Below, piece after piece: positions 31,900 through 43,128 of a stretch of 64,000 nucleotides of DNA (position 1 is its first letter; every line of letters begins with the position of its first letter). The position numbers and the translations under genes are program-made. The DNA comes from Brugia malayi (taxonomy: Eukaryota > Nematoda > Chromadorea > Rhabditida > Onchocercidae). Where the stretch lies: NCBI RefSeq assembly GCF_000002995.4, contig NW_025062479.1:1251221-1315220 (forward strand). Reading direction: 5' to 3'. The notes beneath the pieces are model-generated. The model saw only the letters and a list, made by a program, of their open reading frames with translations. It was not told the origin of the DNA and did no database searches.

Positions 31900-34800
31900 C
31901 GGCTAACTGTAGCAGTTTAAGTTGTACCAATAATGTTGACCGTTGCAGCATGTACGAAATTCACAAGACGACGAGATAACCTCGCCCAAAAAGTTGCCCG
32001 TTAACTTGCCAATGAGAGCTCGTTATTCAGACGACAGCATCGATGACGATAACCATGGCAATGATGTTGGGCGACAGCAATAGCGATGCACTGGCGACAA
32101 CGATAGTAACAACGGTGGCGACAGTCCTTTCACAACTGCGATTGTCAATTGTCCCATTACAACTGCGATGGTGATTATGGTCATCAGGACGACAATAAAA
32201 ACTTATAGCTATAAAATATTAATAATTTCTGGCATACTATCATTATTCTTGTATTCATATATTTAGATATATCATATACATATTGATTATTGATATATTA
32301 CATAGAAATATGTAAATATAAATTCTAGTAAATCAATTAATGCACACCAATATATCATCAATCAGTTCTTCATCTCATCTTTTCCTTAACATGTTCAAAC
32401 GACAATAAAATGATTTGAAGTTTTGGAGAGTAAAAGAAAACGTAACGATGATAACGATAAGGTTGGCGACATCATTCCTCCGGCATTATTTTGCTGTAAC
32501 ACAGTTATGCGCTCGGGTATCTTTACTATATCATTTATATTTGACAATCGTTGATATGCACTGTACCAAGTGTTCCACTTTGAAAATACATCTAATTTTA
32601 GGTGTAATTTATGAAAAAGGAAAAAGAAAAAAACATTCTCTTGAATAATTATTGTTAATTCTAACATTAGTAAGAGATATATCAGTCGAACTATTATTTA
32701 TGATAATTTCATATTATTAGTTATATATGATATTTTCATATTATTAATTATATAACCTAATATTATAATATTTTTGAAGCAGGTAATATTTCTATTATCA
32801 CATACATATGTATTAAGTAAATTCATATATTTTGTTGTCGGTTTCTTTCTTCTTTGAAAGTTTTTTTTTTTTTTTTTCATTATGCTTGTATTATTAAATA
32901 ATAGTTTCGATAATTTTAAATTTATGATATGAAATCATATACTGAGCAGAAAAGAGCAATTACAACATGTACCCTGTAAGTTTACGGCCTTGTAAGTTCA
33001 AATTTGGAAAAAAAAAAAAACAATTTTATTGAATGAGAAGAGATTTTAAAACTTGGAAAAAAAAAGAAAAAAAAATTGTGAACAATTTCTATTCGTATTC
33101 CAAATTTTTAATGAAAGTTTGACCAATTATCAGCATAAATTTCTTTATTTTCCTGCACAATTTCAATTAAGTGTAAATTTCATTTCGAACATCGATTTCC
33201 TCCCTAATCGTTCATTAAACTTAGCCTTATAGGACAGCAACTTCTTTGTCATCAAAACTATTCTTGTCAATTTCTCCATTTTTTTTTTTTTTCTAGCAAA
33301 ACTTCTAGTGGTTTTATTTGTGTCATCAGCACTTAAGACTACACTTTCAGGCAAGAAAAAAAATGTCCAAAAAATACAAAATATATTGATTGAGAATGCA
33401 AAACAAGTTATTTTTATCAGCAAACTAACTGATTAATGGTAAGCAAGAGAATAAATTTTCTTTAGTTGGTTGCAATTTACAAAAAACATTTCGTATAATT
33501 TGTAAAAGAAAAACTTTTGCATCTTTTATAATTCATTTTTAAAAGAATAAGTAAAAGTTCTTTTTTTTTTTTTTTTTTTAAATGATAAATACTGCAAGAA
33601 AAGAAAATGTTGGTAACAATTTTCAAGATATTACCTTGGGAAAATGATTCTGTTTATTCATCGTCGTACATTATTTTTCAAATTTTATTGTTTATTAAAA
33701 ATAATGATGCAGCAAAAAAATTACAAACCAAAAAATTTCACATATCAGAAATATATCTGGTGATATTTTGAAAACAAAATTACGTCTTACAAATTCATAA
33801 CAAACGAAATATCAAAAAGTTTCAAACAGCTTTATGCTAATTAAAAATAGCAATATTAATCTGTTTAAAGTTTTTAAAACAACACCTTTGAACTATTAAT
33901 TTTTATTGGATTATCTTACATTCCTTTTCAGCATAATAATGTTTTATTTGTTGATTGACATTACTTTGTTAGTTTTATTCCAATTCAAAATTATTTATTA
34001 AAAACACTCTTTATTATATTTTAATGATAAAAGCTTTGATGTTATTTTTTGGCGTCCAGATTACATTCCTTTGTTGTACAAAAATAATGAACAAATGAGC
34101 GATATGTCGATGAAAAAAAAAAAAAAAAAAAAAATTTAGAACATTTGAATTTGTGCATAGTGTAATCGATGGAGTGATAAAACAATTCATTCAATCTTTA
34201 CCGATTATCACTTCACATACATTGCATTGAAGAAGCTAAATTTCAATACATTCATATATTTATTTTTGCTGAAAAAATGAGAATTTTTTTTTCTTTTCTT
34301 TTTCTTTTGTTTTTATTTTCAAAAAGAACATTGATTAAATGAAACTTCTTAGGAACAAAGTAAATGACAATGAAAAGTTGGTAAAAGATAATTGAAAATA
34401 GTTTTAAATGCAATAATAAAATAATAACGTGTGTAGAAGACAAATTTTACAGTTTTAACATTAAAAATTTTTTCCTTTGAAGCATATTATTAGTTCAGTC
34501 ATTGCAATTTGCACATGTTATATTTCCATTCAATAAATATCAACATTCTAAGTATAAAAGATTCATTCAAATTTTAGACTCTAAACTAAAATTTTTCGCC
34601 GTTACTTTTTTGTCAGAATATATCTTTTTATTTATTATTATTATTAATTTTTTCAATGTATTTCTTTATTGTTAGCAAAAAAAGCGTATGTTTGCAATGT
34701 GAAAATTGTTTTCTTGGTGGCTTTTTTCCTTTTCTTTTTTTTTTTCTTGGGAAAAATGAAATTGTTATAAATTTGATCGAAATTTAAGTAGATTTCAGAC

Positions 34801-36399
34801 CATCTCGTTAATGTAATTCATTCATTAATATCGAGCTGTTAGGCCGACAATAAATTACGGAACAGCAAACAAATTAAAACGTGATGGATTAAAATTGAAT
34901 GAACTTACTAGAGAATGTTGCAGTTTAGGAATTAACAATATCAAAATATAGAATATCTATAAGTTTACGCTTCGAAAAATAAATGTTTCATTGAAGAATC
35001 CTAAATACCTCGTATTGATATGACCCGCTTAATTGGATTACTCTTTCTTTTTCTTTGAGAACATAGTTTCTTCTCTTCTGTTACTTTTTAGGAATGGTAC
35101 GAAATGAAAATTTCTTTATGCTCCACATTGTTCATTATAATGTATTCTAATGTAATTGCTACAAACTATGCCATTTTACTGTTTGTTATATCAGAGTAAC
35201 TTAAACTGCATCACCCGCTGTGGCAAGTACTTAGGAAATTTACCTTAAGGACACTGGTACATACCTTTGCTATACCCGGTGTCGAAGCACAGTGATGTTA
35301 ATGACACTCTCAGTGTGCCTTGATCAGTGAGATAAAACGGTTTGACGTGACCTCAATTGTAACGGTGCCATAATTTCGAAATATGATGTGCTAAATGGTA
35401 AAAAAGTCATAATTGTAAAGTAACTCATAAATAAAAAATTACGGTCTCCTCGACAAAAAAACCTCTACAAACTGATAAGTGCAAAAAATTTGGAAAATAA
35501 GACTTCAAAAAGCACCCAACCATTTCAAATGAAGAATTGTTCATCCACAGCAACATCACCTCAACATTCAAGATAAATTAGAATTTGAACATGAAACAAT
35601 GGAACCGTCTCACTAGGGATAGTCTCACAAAATCATAACTAAAGGAACAGTTTGCAAAATGCATGTTTCCTAAGAACTGCTTGAATGATGAGAGACAAAT
35701 AAGCATTTTGAAGTCAAAACCCGATGCTGTAATCATACAAGATCGTAACACTCTTTTGGATGTATAAGTCCTGTATTTAAAACCAAATATCAAATTAAAA
35801 TAAGTTCGAGATGAGGAAACGTAGCACTCCCAACCTATTAACTCCATCATCCACATTAATATACAAAAGTTTCATAACAGCTACAGCAGCTCAATTTGTT
35901 CGGGAAAGAAGCACTTGTTGCTTTATTAAATTCCTTAACTCTGAAAACTGAGTATTAAATAAATCTCGGAACATCCCACTACACTTCTGATCTGCCCTAT
36001 CTTTCCTCATATGACTATTCCAAATCCAGAAATTTCTTGAAATACACAATGTTCCGCAATTCAGCACTTGCTCCAGCTTAGTGAATTATGACCCAATGAA
36101 AATCAAACTCGAAGTGAGCAAACATAACGTACTCTCCTCTATTGCTACCCGTTTAAGCCACACCTCTCGGATTAATTACCACTTTTTGCAGTTACTATTC
36201 TAACATCACCTCCACATTAGATTATGTGAGAAGTTATTGGAAATAACACGTAATTTTAATATACCTTTGACTGTTTACAATTTTCTGTATACTGATTCAG
36301 AATTTTATGCCTTTATACTTTATGAAATAATATAACAGTATCCAGTTAAAAACAAACTGACAGAAATTAAGAACGCTTGTAGGAATTGGAACAACATTT
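31900..36399. other. Intergenic region, AT-rich
   Basis: Includes a GC-richer block at 31960-32170 with repeated GGCGACA/CGATGACGA words. This lies just upstream of the membrane-protein gene and may be its regulatory region or an unrecognised 5' exon. The rest holds long A/T runs and no recognisable gene. The open frame at 35578-35856 has no supporting signals. Confidence 0.45.
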
Positions 36400-37644
36400 T
36401 TAGTTTCTGTATCCACGAGACTTTCTACGTCCACGAGCCTGAAACATATTTCTTTGTAGCAAAACAGAGAATGAACCAGTCACGAAAAATATTTTCCTAA
36501 AAAAAAAAACCTGACTTACTAAACTGTTCACTTGCTAATAGACAACTGCAAATTTCTATACATGACTGAATACCTTCAAATAGATAATCATAGATTGAAA
36601 TAAACTTACTCTTTCAAATTTGCGTCCTTTAGAACGAACAAGTGGTTTGGTATGACTGTGAGGTACACCTGGTGCTGGACCGAAATGTCTTTCAGCTAAG
36701 CGGTGTTTTCGCGGTCCTTGCAAAAGGAAGGTATTTTCTCCACGTGGTGCACGCAAAGCGAGTTGGTCGAGTGTAATTATTTCACCACCTGCTTTAATTA
36801 TCCGTGCGCGAGCTCCTTTAGTCACATGCAGTGCAGCAACCTTAAAAATTTAAATTAACGCATCAAATGACATTTGTAACGACAATTTAACGTGGGAACA
36901 AGTTATCTTTAAGTCACCAACAAACTTTAAAGTTTCAATTATCTTTCCCAAAACAATACAAAGTACAATAAAAAACAAAGACTGGAGTGATGAATTAAAC
37001 GAACCGTAAGCTTGGGAATTTCAAAAATCCGATTATCATCTGTGATCGTCCCAACTACGACCGCTATTTTCGTTATATTACCACCTCTTTTCATGTAACG
37101 TACCAAACGAGCAAGTGACATCGGTGGACGATGGCGACGAGCCATCATTAATCTTTTCGTGATAATATTGTTGAATTTTTCACCGGTTTTCCGAGTCAAG
37201 TATTTGTATAACTAAGTTATTGAAACCAACAATGAACAATAATTTTTTTTTTATAGACAAAAAAAAAGAACTATAATCTTCTTTAACACACTAATGTGGA
37301 TGGAAAATTGGCCGCTAACTTATTGTGTTTTATAAATCAAGAGAATTATTTTTCAATAAAATTAACCACAAGCGACACACACAAATATCTAAGCAATTAA
37401 AAAGCATAAAAACATACCAAAGATTTTTGTTTACATAGCAAAACTTCAGGTAAAACTTAACATTGAGAATTTTTAAAGACACATACCTTTACTAGGACTC
37501 GAAGATACGGATCTTCACTTTTTGGTGCTTTACGCCGTACTTTACGGTCATTTTTATGATTTATATCGATACCCTGAAGATATATGTGATTTTTGCAATA
37601 AATGTGAACTTGTTTGTAATTAACCTTACCCATAATTCAGTCAT
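36400..37644 (-). CDS. rpl-18: 60S ribosomal protein L18 (eL18), five exons
   Basis: Exons 37644-37630, 37573-37487, 37211-37005, 36840-36610 and 36438-36400 give 192 residues; C. elegans RPL-18 has about 188. It is a structural protein of the large ribosomal subunit. Hallmarks are [20 protein letters not shown] at the start, [54 protein letters not shown] and [20 protein letters not shown], ending [12 protein letters not shown]. The first exon is only 15 nt (ATGACTGAATTATGG, then GTAAGG). It gives an N-terminus MTELWGID instead of the usual MGIDI. Splicing from the nearer ATGG would be out of frame. Introns are 56-275 nt. Confidence 0.96.
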
Positions 37645-39630
37645 AACATTGGCAGCATAAAAATAAAAGTTAAAAAGAATTCGACGCAACTTCAGACTTT
37701 CAATAATTCCAAGTTATCACTTTTGAAAAAATTCCCGAAAGCTACTCCTTGTGTTCGAAAACTTCCACCCGCCAATACCACATACTACTCAGGTACTATA
37801 CTCCTGGATGATATATAAGACCATAAAAACACAGACTGATAACTTGAAGGAGAAAATAAATTTTAAAAGAATTGTAAAAATTACCATTTTTAATACTGGA
37901 CTGCTCCCCCTCGCTAATCCTGCACTGAAACGAAACGAATTTACACATGTAGAAACATTTACATAAAAACAATGCAAACAGATGACAACACTAAAGAATT
38001 TATACAACACATCAGATTTATAACCGGAAAAAAAATTCCTGGAAACGTACTATCTTTTTCCAAGATCTCCACAGTACTATCTCCACCTCGACCTTATTAA
38101 GAGTTAAACGGGTAAAGTCTACTCAATGAATGGTAATTTCTAAAAAAGGATTGAAGTACATTCAGACAGAGCAAACGGCCATTTTATCTCAGACTGCACC
38201 ACAACGCTCATACAATACCGGAAATCCCAAAAGCTCAAGAAGCAAAGAGTCGGCAAACCCAAACAGCATTTCTGCCAAACCATTCACAACATTAAATAAG
38301 TGGATTGATAATGTAGACAGAGAGAGAGGTGATACGTCTAAAGTACAGCATAACGTCTAGGTCATACAGCTCTTACGTGGGAGGTGCAACTGTGACACCA
38401 CGTATCAAAGACACTCGTTACACTTCCACCACAGCCAATTACCACCTACAATCTTCTGAAGAATGAACAACCCTACCATTTCAAAGAAAACAAAATGACT
38501 GTCCCGCTATGACACTGTTCCTGCTACACTGACTGCACCACTTATGAAAAGTTTAGATCCCCAGGGCAGGATAAGCTCTTTGCATTCCCTCCACTGTTAG
38601 TTGTAGCTAATTATTATAGTGTTATTTGAGCAGAAAAAGTGAGTGGTTTTGTGATTTTAAGATAAAAATAGAGAGGAAGGGATTAAAGACAATTTTCTGA
38701 AATATTACAGGTAGTCAAGGATAGAGGGAAAGAGTGGGACACATTCCATGATGATAGATATTCTTCTCAGAGTTGTATATTCTTTCTTCACTTGTCATCC
38801 TTTGCATCTTTTTTTCATTTAATTCATTACAATTTTGATTTTAAGACAAATCACCAGTAGTAACTCATAGATTCCAGATAACCGGAACAGTCTGGTTACT
38901 TCACTATTTACTGTAGAATATAGCAGTAACTTGAATTCTTGCATAATAAAATTAATGAAATTAGGAAGCAGATTTCGCAGATTATTAGTTCTTTTCGCAG
39001 TGCCTTTTGCTAAAGATAAGTGAAAACTGAATAGTGGTAAAATCAGTTCGCATTATACGACCTTCTTACTTTATCTTACTTTATGGTGACACTGAAAGAT
39101 AAGTAGTCTAGTTTTGAGGAGGAGTAAAGATTTCTATAATTAAGATAAAGAGATTGAGAGCTATAAAATATCTTATTATTAAAGAGAGGCCAACGATCAT
39201 TGATTATTGCAGTTTGCGAAGTGTAGTATTATGAAAAATTAAAATATTAGGTAGGTAGACGAGTTATTTGCATACAGCTATACAAGTTATTTGCATATAG
39301 CATATGAGTTACTTTCAGAGAAAGGTATTGTTTCAAGTTTAATATAGATAGGTGGGTTTGCGGACGGAGTGAATTTGGAATTTTCTTTATTTATGTTCAT
39401 TTTGGGATTTTTCTTTTTTTTTTTATTTTGCAAGGTTTTAGATTATTTGCTTTATTTTCCTTAGCAAAGTGAAGATTTTCACAATTTCCTATTTCGCATG
39501 CTTTTTTTTTCCTGTCATTACTACTTTTACTGGACTGCTAACTGTCTTTTCTAACGTTTGTGGCAAAATCGACAAAGTTTATGCAAGATTCTTTCGGATA
39601 TTTTCAGAAATCCGATATCTGGTGTACGAC
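37645..39630. promoter_or_regulatory. Divergent intergenic region between rpl-18 and the ALY/REF gene
   Basis: About 2 kb between oppositely oriented genes, so it likely contains both promoters. A five-codon upstream frame (ATGCTGCCAATGTTATGA, minus strand) overlaps the rpl-18 start codon by ATGA. A TTTTCAG acceptor at 39602-39607 precedes the ALY start. No other gene seen; the 77-codon frame near 38130 has no splice or homology support. Confidence 0.5.
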
Positions 39631-42076
39631 ATGAGTTTGATTAATTTGTCGCTAGATGAAATTATTGCGCGTCAAAGAGTAAGTTTTGACATTTTATCTT
39701 TGCTTATTTATATAAAGTAGCGCAGGTGCTTTTATAACGCTACAGAAGGAAATAGTAATTTCGTTTAATTAAACGCTTCTGGATAAAAATGCATGATTTT
39801 CGTTTCACCCATCTTCTTTCATACATCATACATGCGTGTGTTTATGATAGCAATAATGATTCCTATATTGTAACTAACTTTGCTGCATATAATAGATATT
39901 AGGCATAAGAAATCGTAATAAAAACAATATTTGATAAAGCAGGAAAATGCAAAGGCATATCATATCATCTAAAACATAAATTTTGCTTAGAAAGATAAGT
40001 AATACGAATTCCATGTTTACTTCCTTTATCTTCTTTTCAAAATCTAATTTTTTACTCGGTTTACCACTTTTCTTATTTGTTTTTATACAATCTTTAACCG
40101 TCTGATGGAACATTGTATCTCTTTTCCAGGGAGCAAACAAGAAACCAAATAGTTCCAGCAGTCGTTCCCGTAACAGCAGAAAGAAAAGGAGTTTTGTTTC
40201 GGAATATCCCATTACCCATTCATCATTCACGAGACCGGAGGCAAGTTTACTAGTAATTTATAATTTTATTGCTTCTAAAATACAAGACTCGTTACGTTAT
40301 TAGCATGTATTCGCAAATTTTCAACCAAATAAAATCTTGCTGATTGTTAAAGATTTCAGGGATTAAATTTTGATTTTTTCTTTAAGTTTTCATTTCCTTT
40401 TATCGTTAAGTACTTTAATCTTATGTAGTTACTCTGTTAAAGTGGCATATATCATATATTACGGAGATATTTCAACTAAACATAACATAAGTTGTGCGCT
40501 GATGAACGCTAACGATATAAGGACGACGATGAACGTTTATTTCCATTATTCTTGTGCGGTGGTTTCGCTTTATTCCATAATTTGTAGGATGTACCGTCGG
40601 GTAAATGGGATCATAGTGGATTTGAGGAGATGTATGGAAATAGATCTGATGATTTATCTCCACATCCAGGAGTACAACGAGGTGCACGATTCAACCGTGT
40701 TGATTTAACAAAAAAAGTGCGACTTCACATCACAAATCTGGCGCCAACAGTTAATTCAGCCGACCTTGACGTATGTTTTGGTGTTAGTGATGTAGGTAGA
40801 CCTGAGAACAGTTGTGGTCCAAGGTTGAGTTTGTTATGCTGTGAGGTGGTCTGAGGTTAAGGTCATTATGTGATGATCAAGCACAATATTAATCATTACG
40901 GAATTATGACCACTCATCCTCTTTAGGGCATTTAACGACATGGTTTAACACCGCCGCTTCTTTCGGGTTTTCCCATTTTCATCTTTTTCTACCGTCAACG
41001 GACGATGCACTGGATGGTTGATTGGATCTCATATGACAAGTCTCTAAGATTAAAGTAAGAGTGTGGATAGACCAGTCAAAGCAACACGAACAAGATGAAC
41101 CAGTTTTGTCGTTATAGGACAGATTTTGTTTTCAATTTTTCAGAGGGCTTCCTGATAGCATTGTTACGGTTTGATCTTCCAGGAACTTTTCGAGAAATAT
41201 TCGGTTATCTCAGTCAATGTTAATTACGATGAAATGGGAGCATCGGTAGGTACAGCTGATGTAGTGACTGATCGAGTTAGTGCTACGGAAATTGTCGCCA
41301 ACTTAAATGGTGTTGCACTTGATGGTAAGTAGGATATTTATTTTAGTTTATTGGAGTGTTTCATGTTTAGAGCAACCTATCACTGTAGCTATGGAGAAGA
41401 GCTCCTGTATGCCTTTAAGACATGCGCTGCAAGATTGCTAAATTTTTCAGTCACATTGATCAAACGATAGAGCTGCTAGTGATCTTTTCTTTCGACCAAT
41501 TTCTGAGCTTACATGTGCTTTTCTTTTGTATAAAATTCATATGTATTGTTGATTTGTTACCATCATATTTTTAAGTTGTATTTTACAGGTAAGGTAATGT
41601 CCTTTCATATGATTGATGACCAGACTGTCCCGGCCAGCCGTCATCTTCGTATTAAGAATCGTTTGGGTCCTCGAGAACGCTCATGGAATATAACTAAAAA
41701 GCAAAACCTTCCGTCGAAACGTAAGGTAAACGAGTTTTTAATAGGCTTTACTCTTAACTTCTTAACTGCTGGATAGGTTAATTGAACAATTTAGAGGTTA
41801 TATAATTATTTCTGAGTGTGTTTTAAACGTGTTCTCAAATCATCAGCAATAGATCTGCTGAAGAACTGAATGCTGTTTCATTACGAGGTATAAATCAACG
41901 ATTTCCATTTGCACATGTGTATTTGAAAAACTTTATAGCACGCAGCGGTCAGCATTCGTCATAAGATTGGTACAAAACGTTGGCAAATGACGGACGAAGA
42001 ACTGGATCGAGAGCTCGAAGAATATATGAATAAGCGTAACTATCATAAGCAAGATGAGCAGAAAATGGAGATTTGA
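39631..42076 (+). CDS. ALY/REF-type mRNA export adaptor (THO complex subunit 4 family), six exons
   Basis: Exons 39631-39678, 40130-40240, 40588-40770, 41183-41324, 41589-41725 and 41939-42076 give 252 residues in consistent phase. ALY/REF proteins bind spliced mRNA and the helicase UAP56, then hand the RNA to the export receptor NXF1 in the nucleus. Residues 1-16 (MSLINLSLDEIIARQR) are the N-terminal UAP56-binding motif. A Ser/Arg/Lys-rich stretch follows (24-36). The RRM spans about 97-172 (VRLHITNLAPTVNSADLD, then ELFEKYSVISVNVNYDEMG, GTADV, NGVALDGKVM). The C-terminal UAP56-binding element is at about 224-237 (MTDEELDRELEEYM). Intron 2 appears to use GC at its 5' end (GAG|GCAAGT). An acceptor TTTTCAG 23 nt before the ATG suggests SL trans-splicing. 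Confidence 0.93.
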
Positions 42077-43128
42077 TTTACTGTTTCGTTTCCTTTGCTA
42101 ATACCGCCACTTAAACTGATTTTGAAATTATCATACTAAGAGCTTAACTAAACCTTAAACTACTAACTACTATATACGTACATTACTGCAAGAAGGAATT
42201 TGGAGGATGAGGAAAGGAAGATAGTTTATCTGTAATACTTGAACTGGTAGTTATAAGGAAAAAGAATGAATTAATTTTCAGGAATATTTAAAATAACTAT
42301 TTAAATTAACTTTCTAAGAAATCCACTATGTAAGCGTTGGTCATCCATTAATTTCATTGTATGTTTCTATAGTCCCTTGCCAAAAAGCTATGATGTTATG
42401 TGCATTATGCATTGAGAGAAAAAAGAAACTATTCATGAATATCATGAATAGTTTTTTTTTTCGCCTCATACTTTTACGGTTCATGCATGTTGTATGCCCT
42501 TGTTTCATACCGCTCTTATTTTTAAATGTCTTTTCTGCAAGAATTTTAAATTCACTTCCACTGATTTTAACTTATCTTTTAATACTTAGATAAAATACAT
42601 TTTTATCTCTGTTAACCAAGAGGTAGAGTTTTGTTTTAGTCTTATGGAAGCTTTTTCTAACTGATTGCCAAGATCAGTATGCATATAGCGAGTAACAGCA
42701 ATATAGCTATTTTGCGTAATGTTTCAATTATGTGATGTCTTCAAACAGTATTATAAGTTAGTATGTTGTTGATTAATTTTTGAAACGAGACTATTTCATT
42801 GTTCCTTACCTCGTTCATCTTGACCCATTATTCGACTGGCAACAACGTTTTAGATCCGTTATCTGGATCGCGTGATTTTACGAAGAATTTCATTCTATTT
42901 TGTGTGTTTTTGGAAATAAAGCCAAGCATTTACAAAATAAAATTTTGTTGACAATTCCGGAAATTAATAGTTTTACCAGACATTTCTTCCAGGCTATTCA
43001 TTTAGGTTACTTCTGCTGGCAAGTTCAAGTCGAGCATTTTCTCACTACAAGCTTAGGTTCTATGAATTTATCCAACATAGTTTATTCAGAGTTTCCATGT
43101 TGAAAACTTTCACCCAGTTACATGTTAG
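42077..43128. other. Intergenic region between the ALY/REF and PIP-box genes
   Basis: About 1 kb. Holds the ALY 3' UTR side and a 13-bp hairpin (42426-42454) ending in a T run. Acceptor-like TTCTTCCAG (near 42993) and CACCCAG (near 43117) lie upstream of the next gene. The frame 42900-43103 is probably untranslated leader. Confidence 0.5.
42426..42454. repeat. Perfect 13-bp hairpin followed by a T run
   Basis: AAACTATTCATGA, loop ATA, TCATGAATAGTTT, then T7. It lies 350 nt after the ALY stop codon on the same strand. Confidence 0.8.

Noticed and set aside
35578..35856. 92-codon minus-strand frame
   Set aside because: No start context, splice sites or family motif; surroundings are intergenic.
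42900..43103. 67-codon plus-strand frame before the PIP-box gene
   Set aside because: More likely leader sequence; it ends before the in-frame start at 43129 and shares no frame with exon 1.
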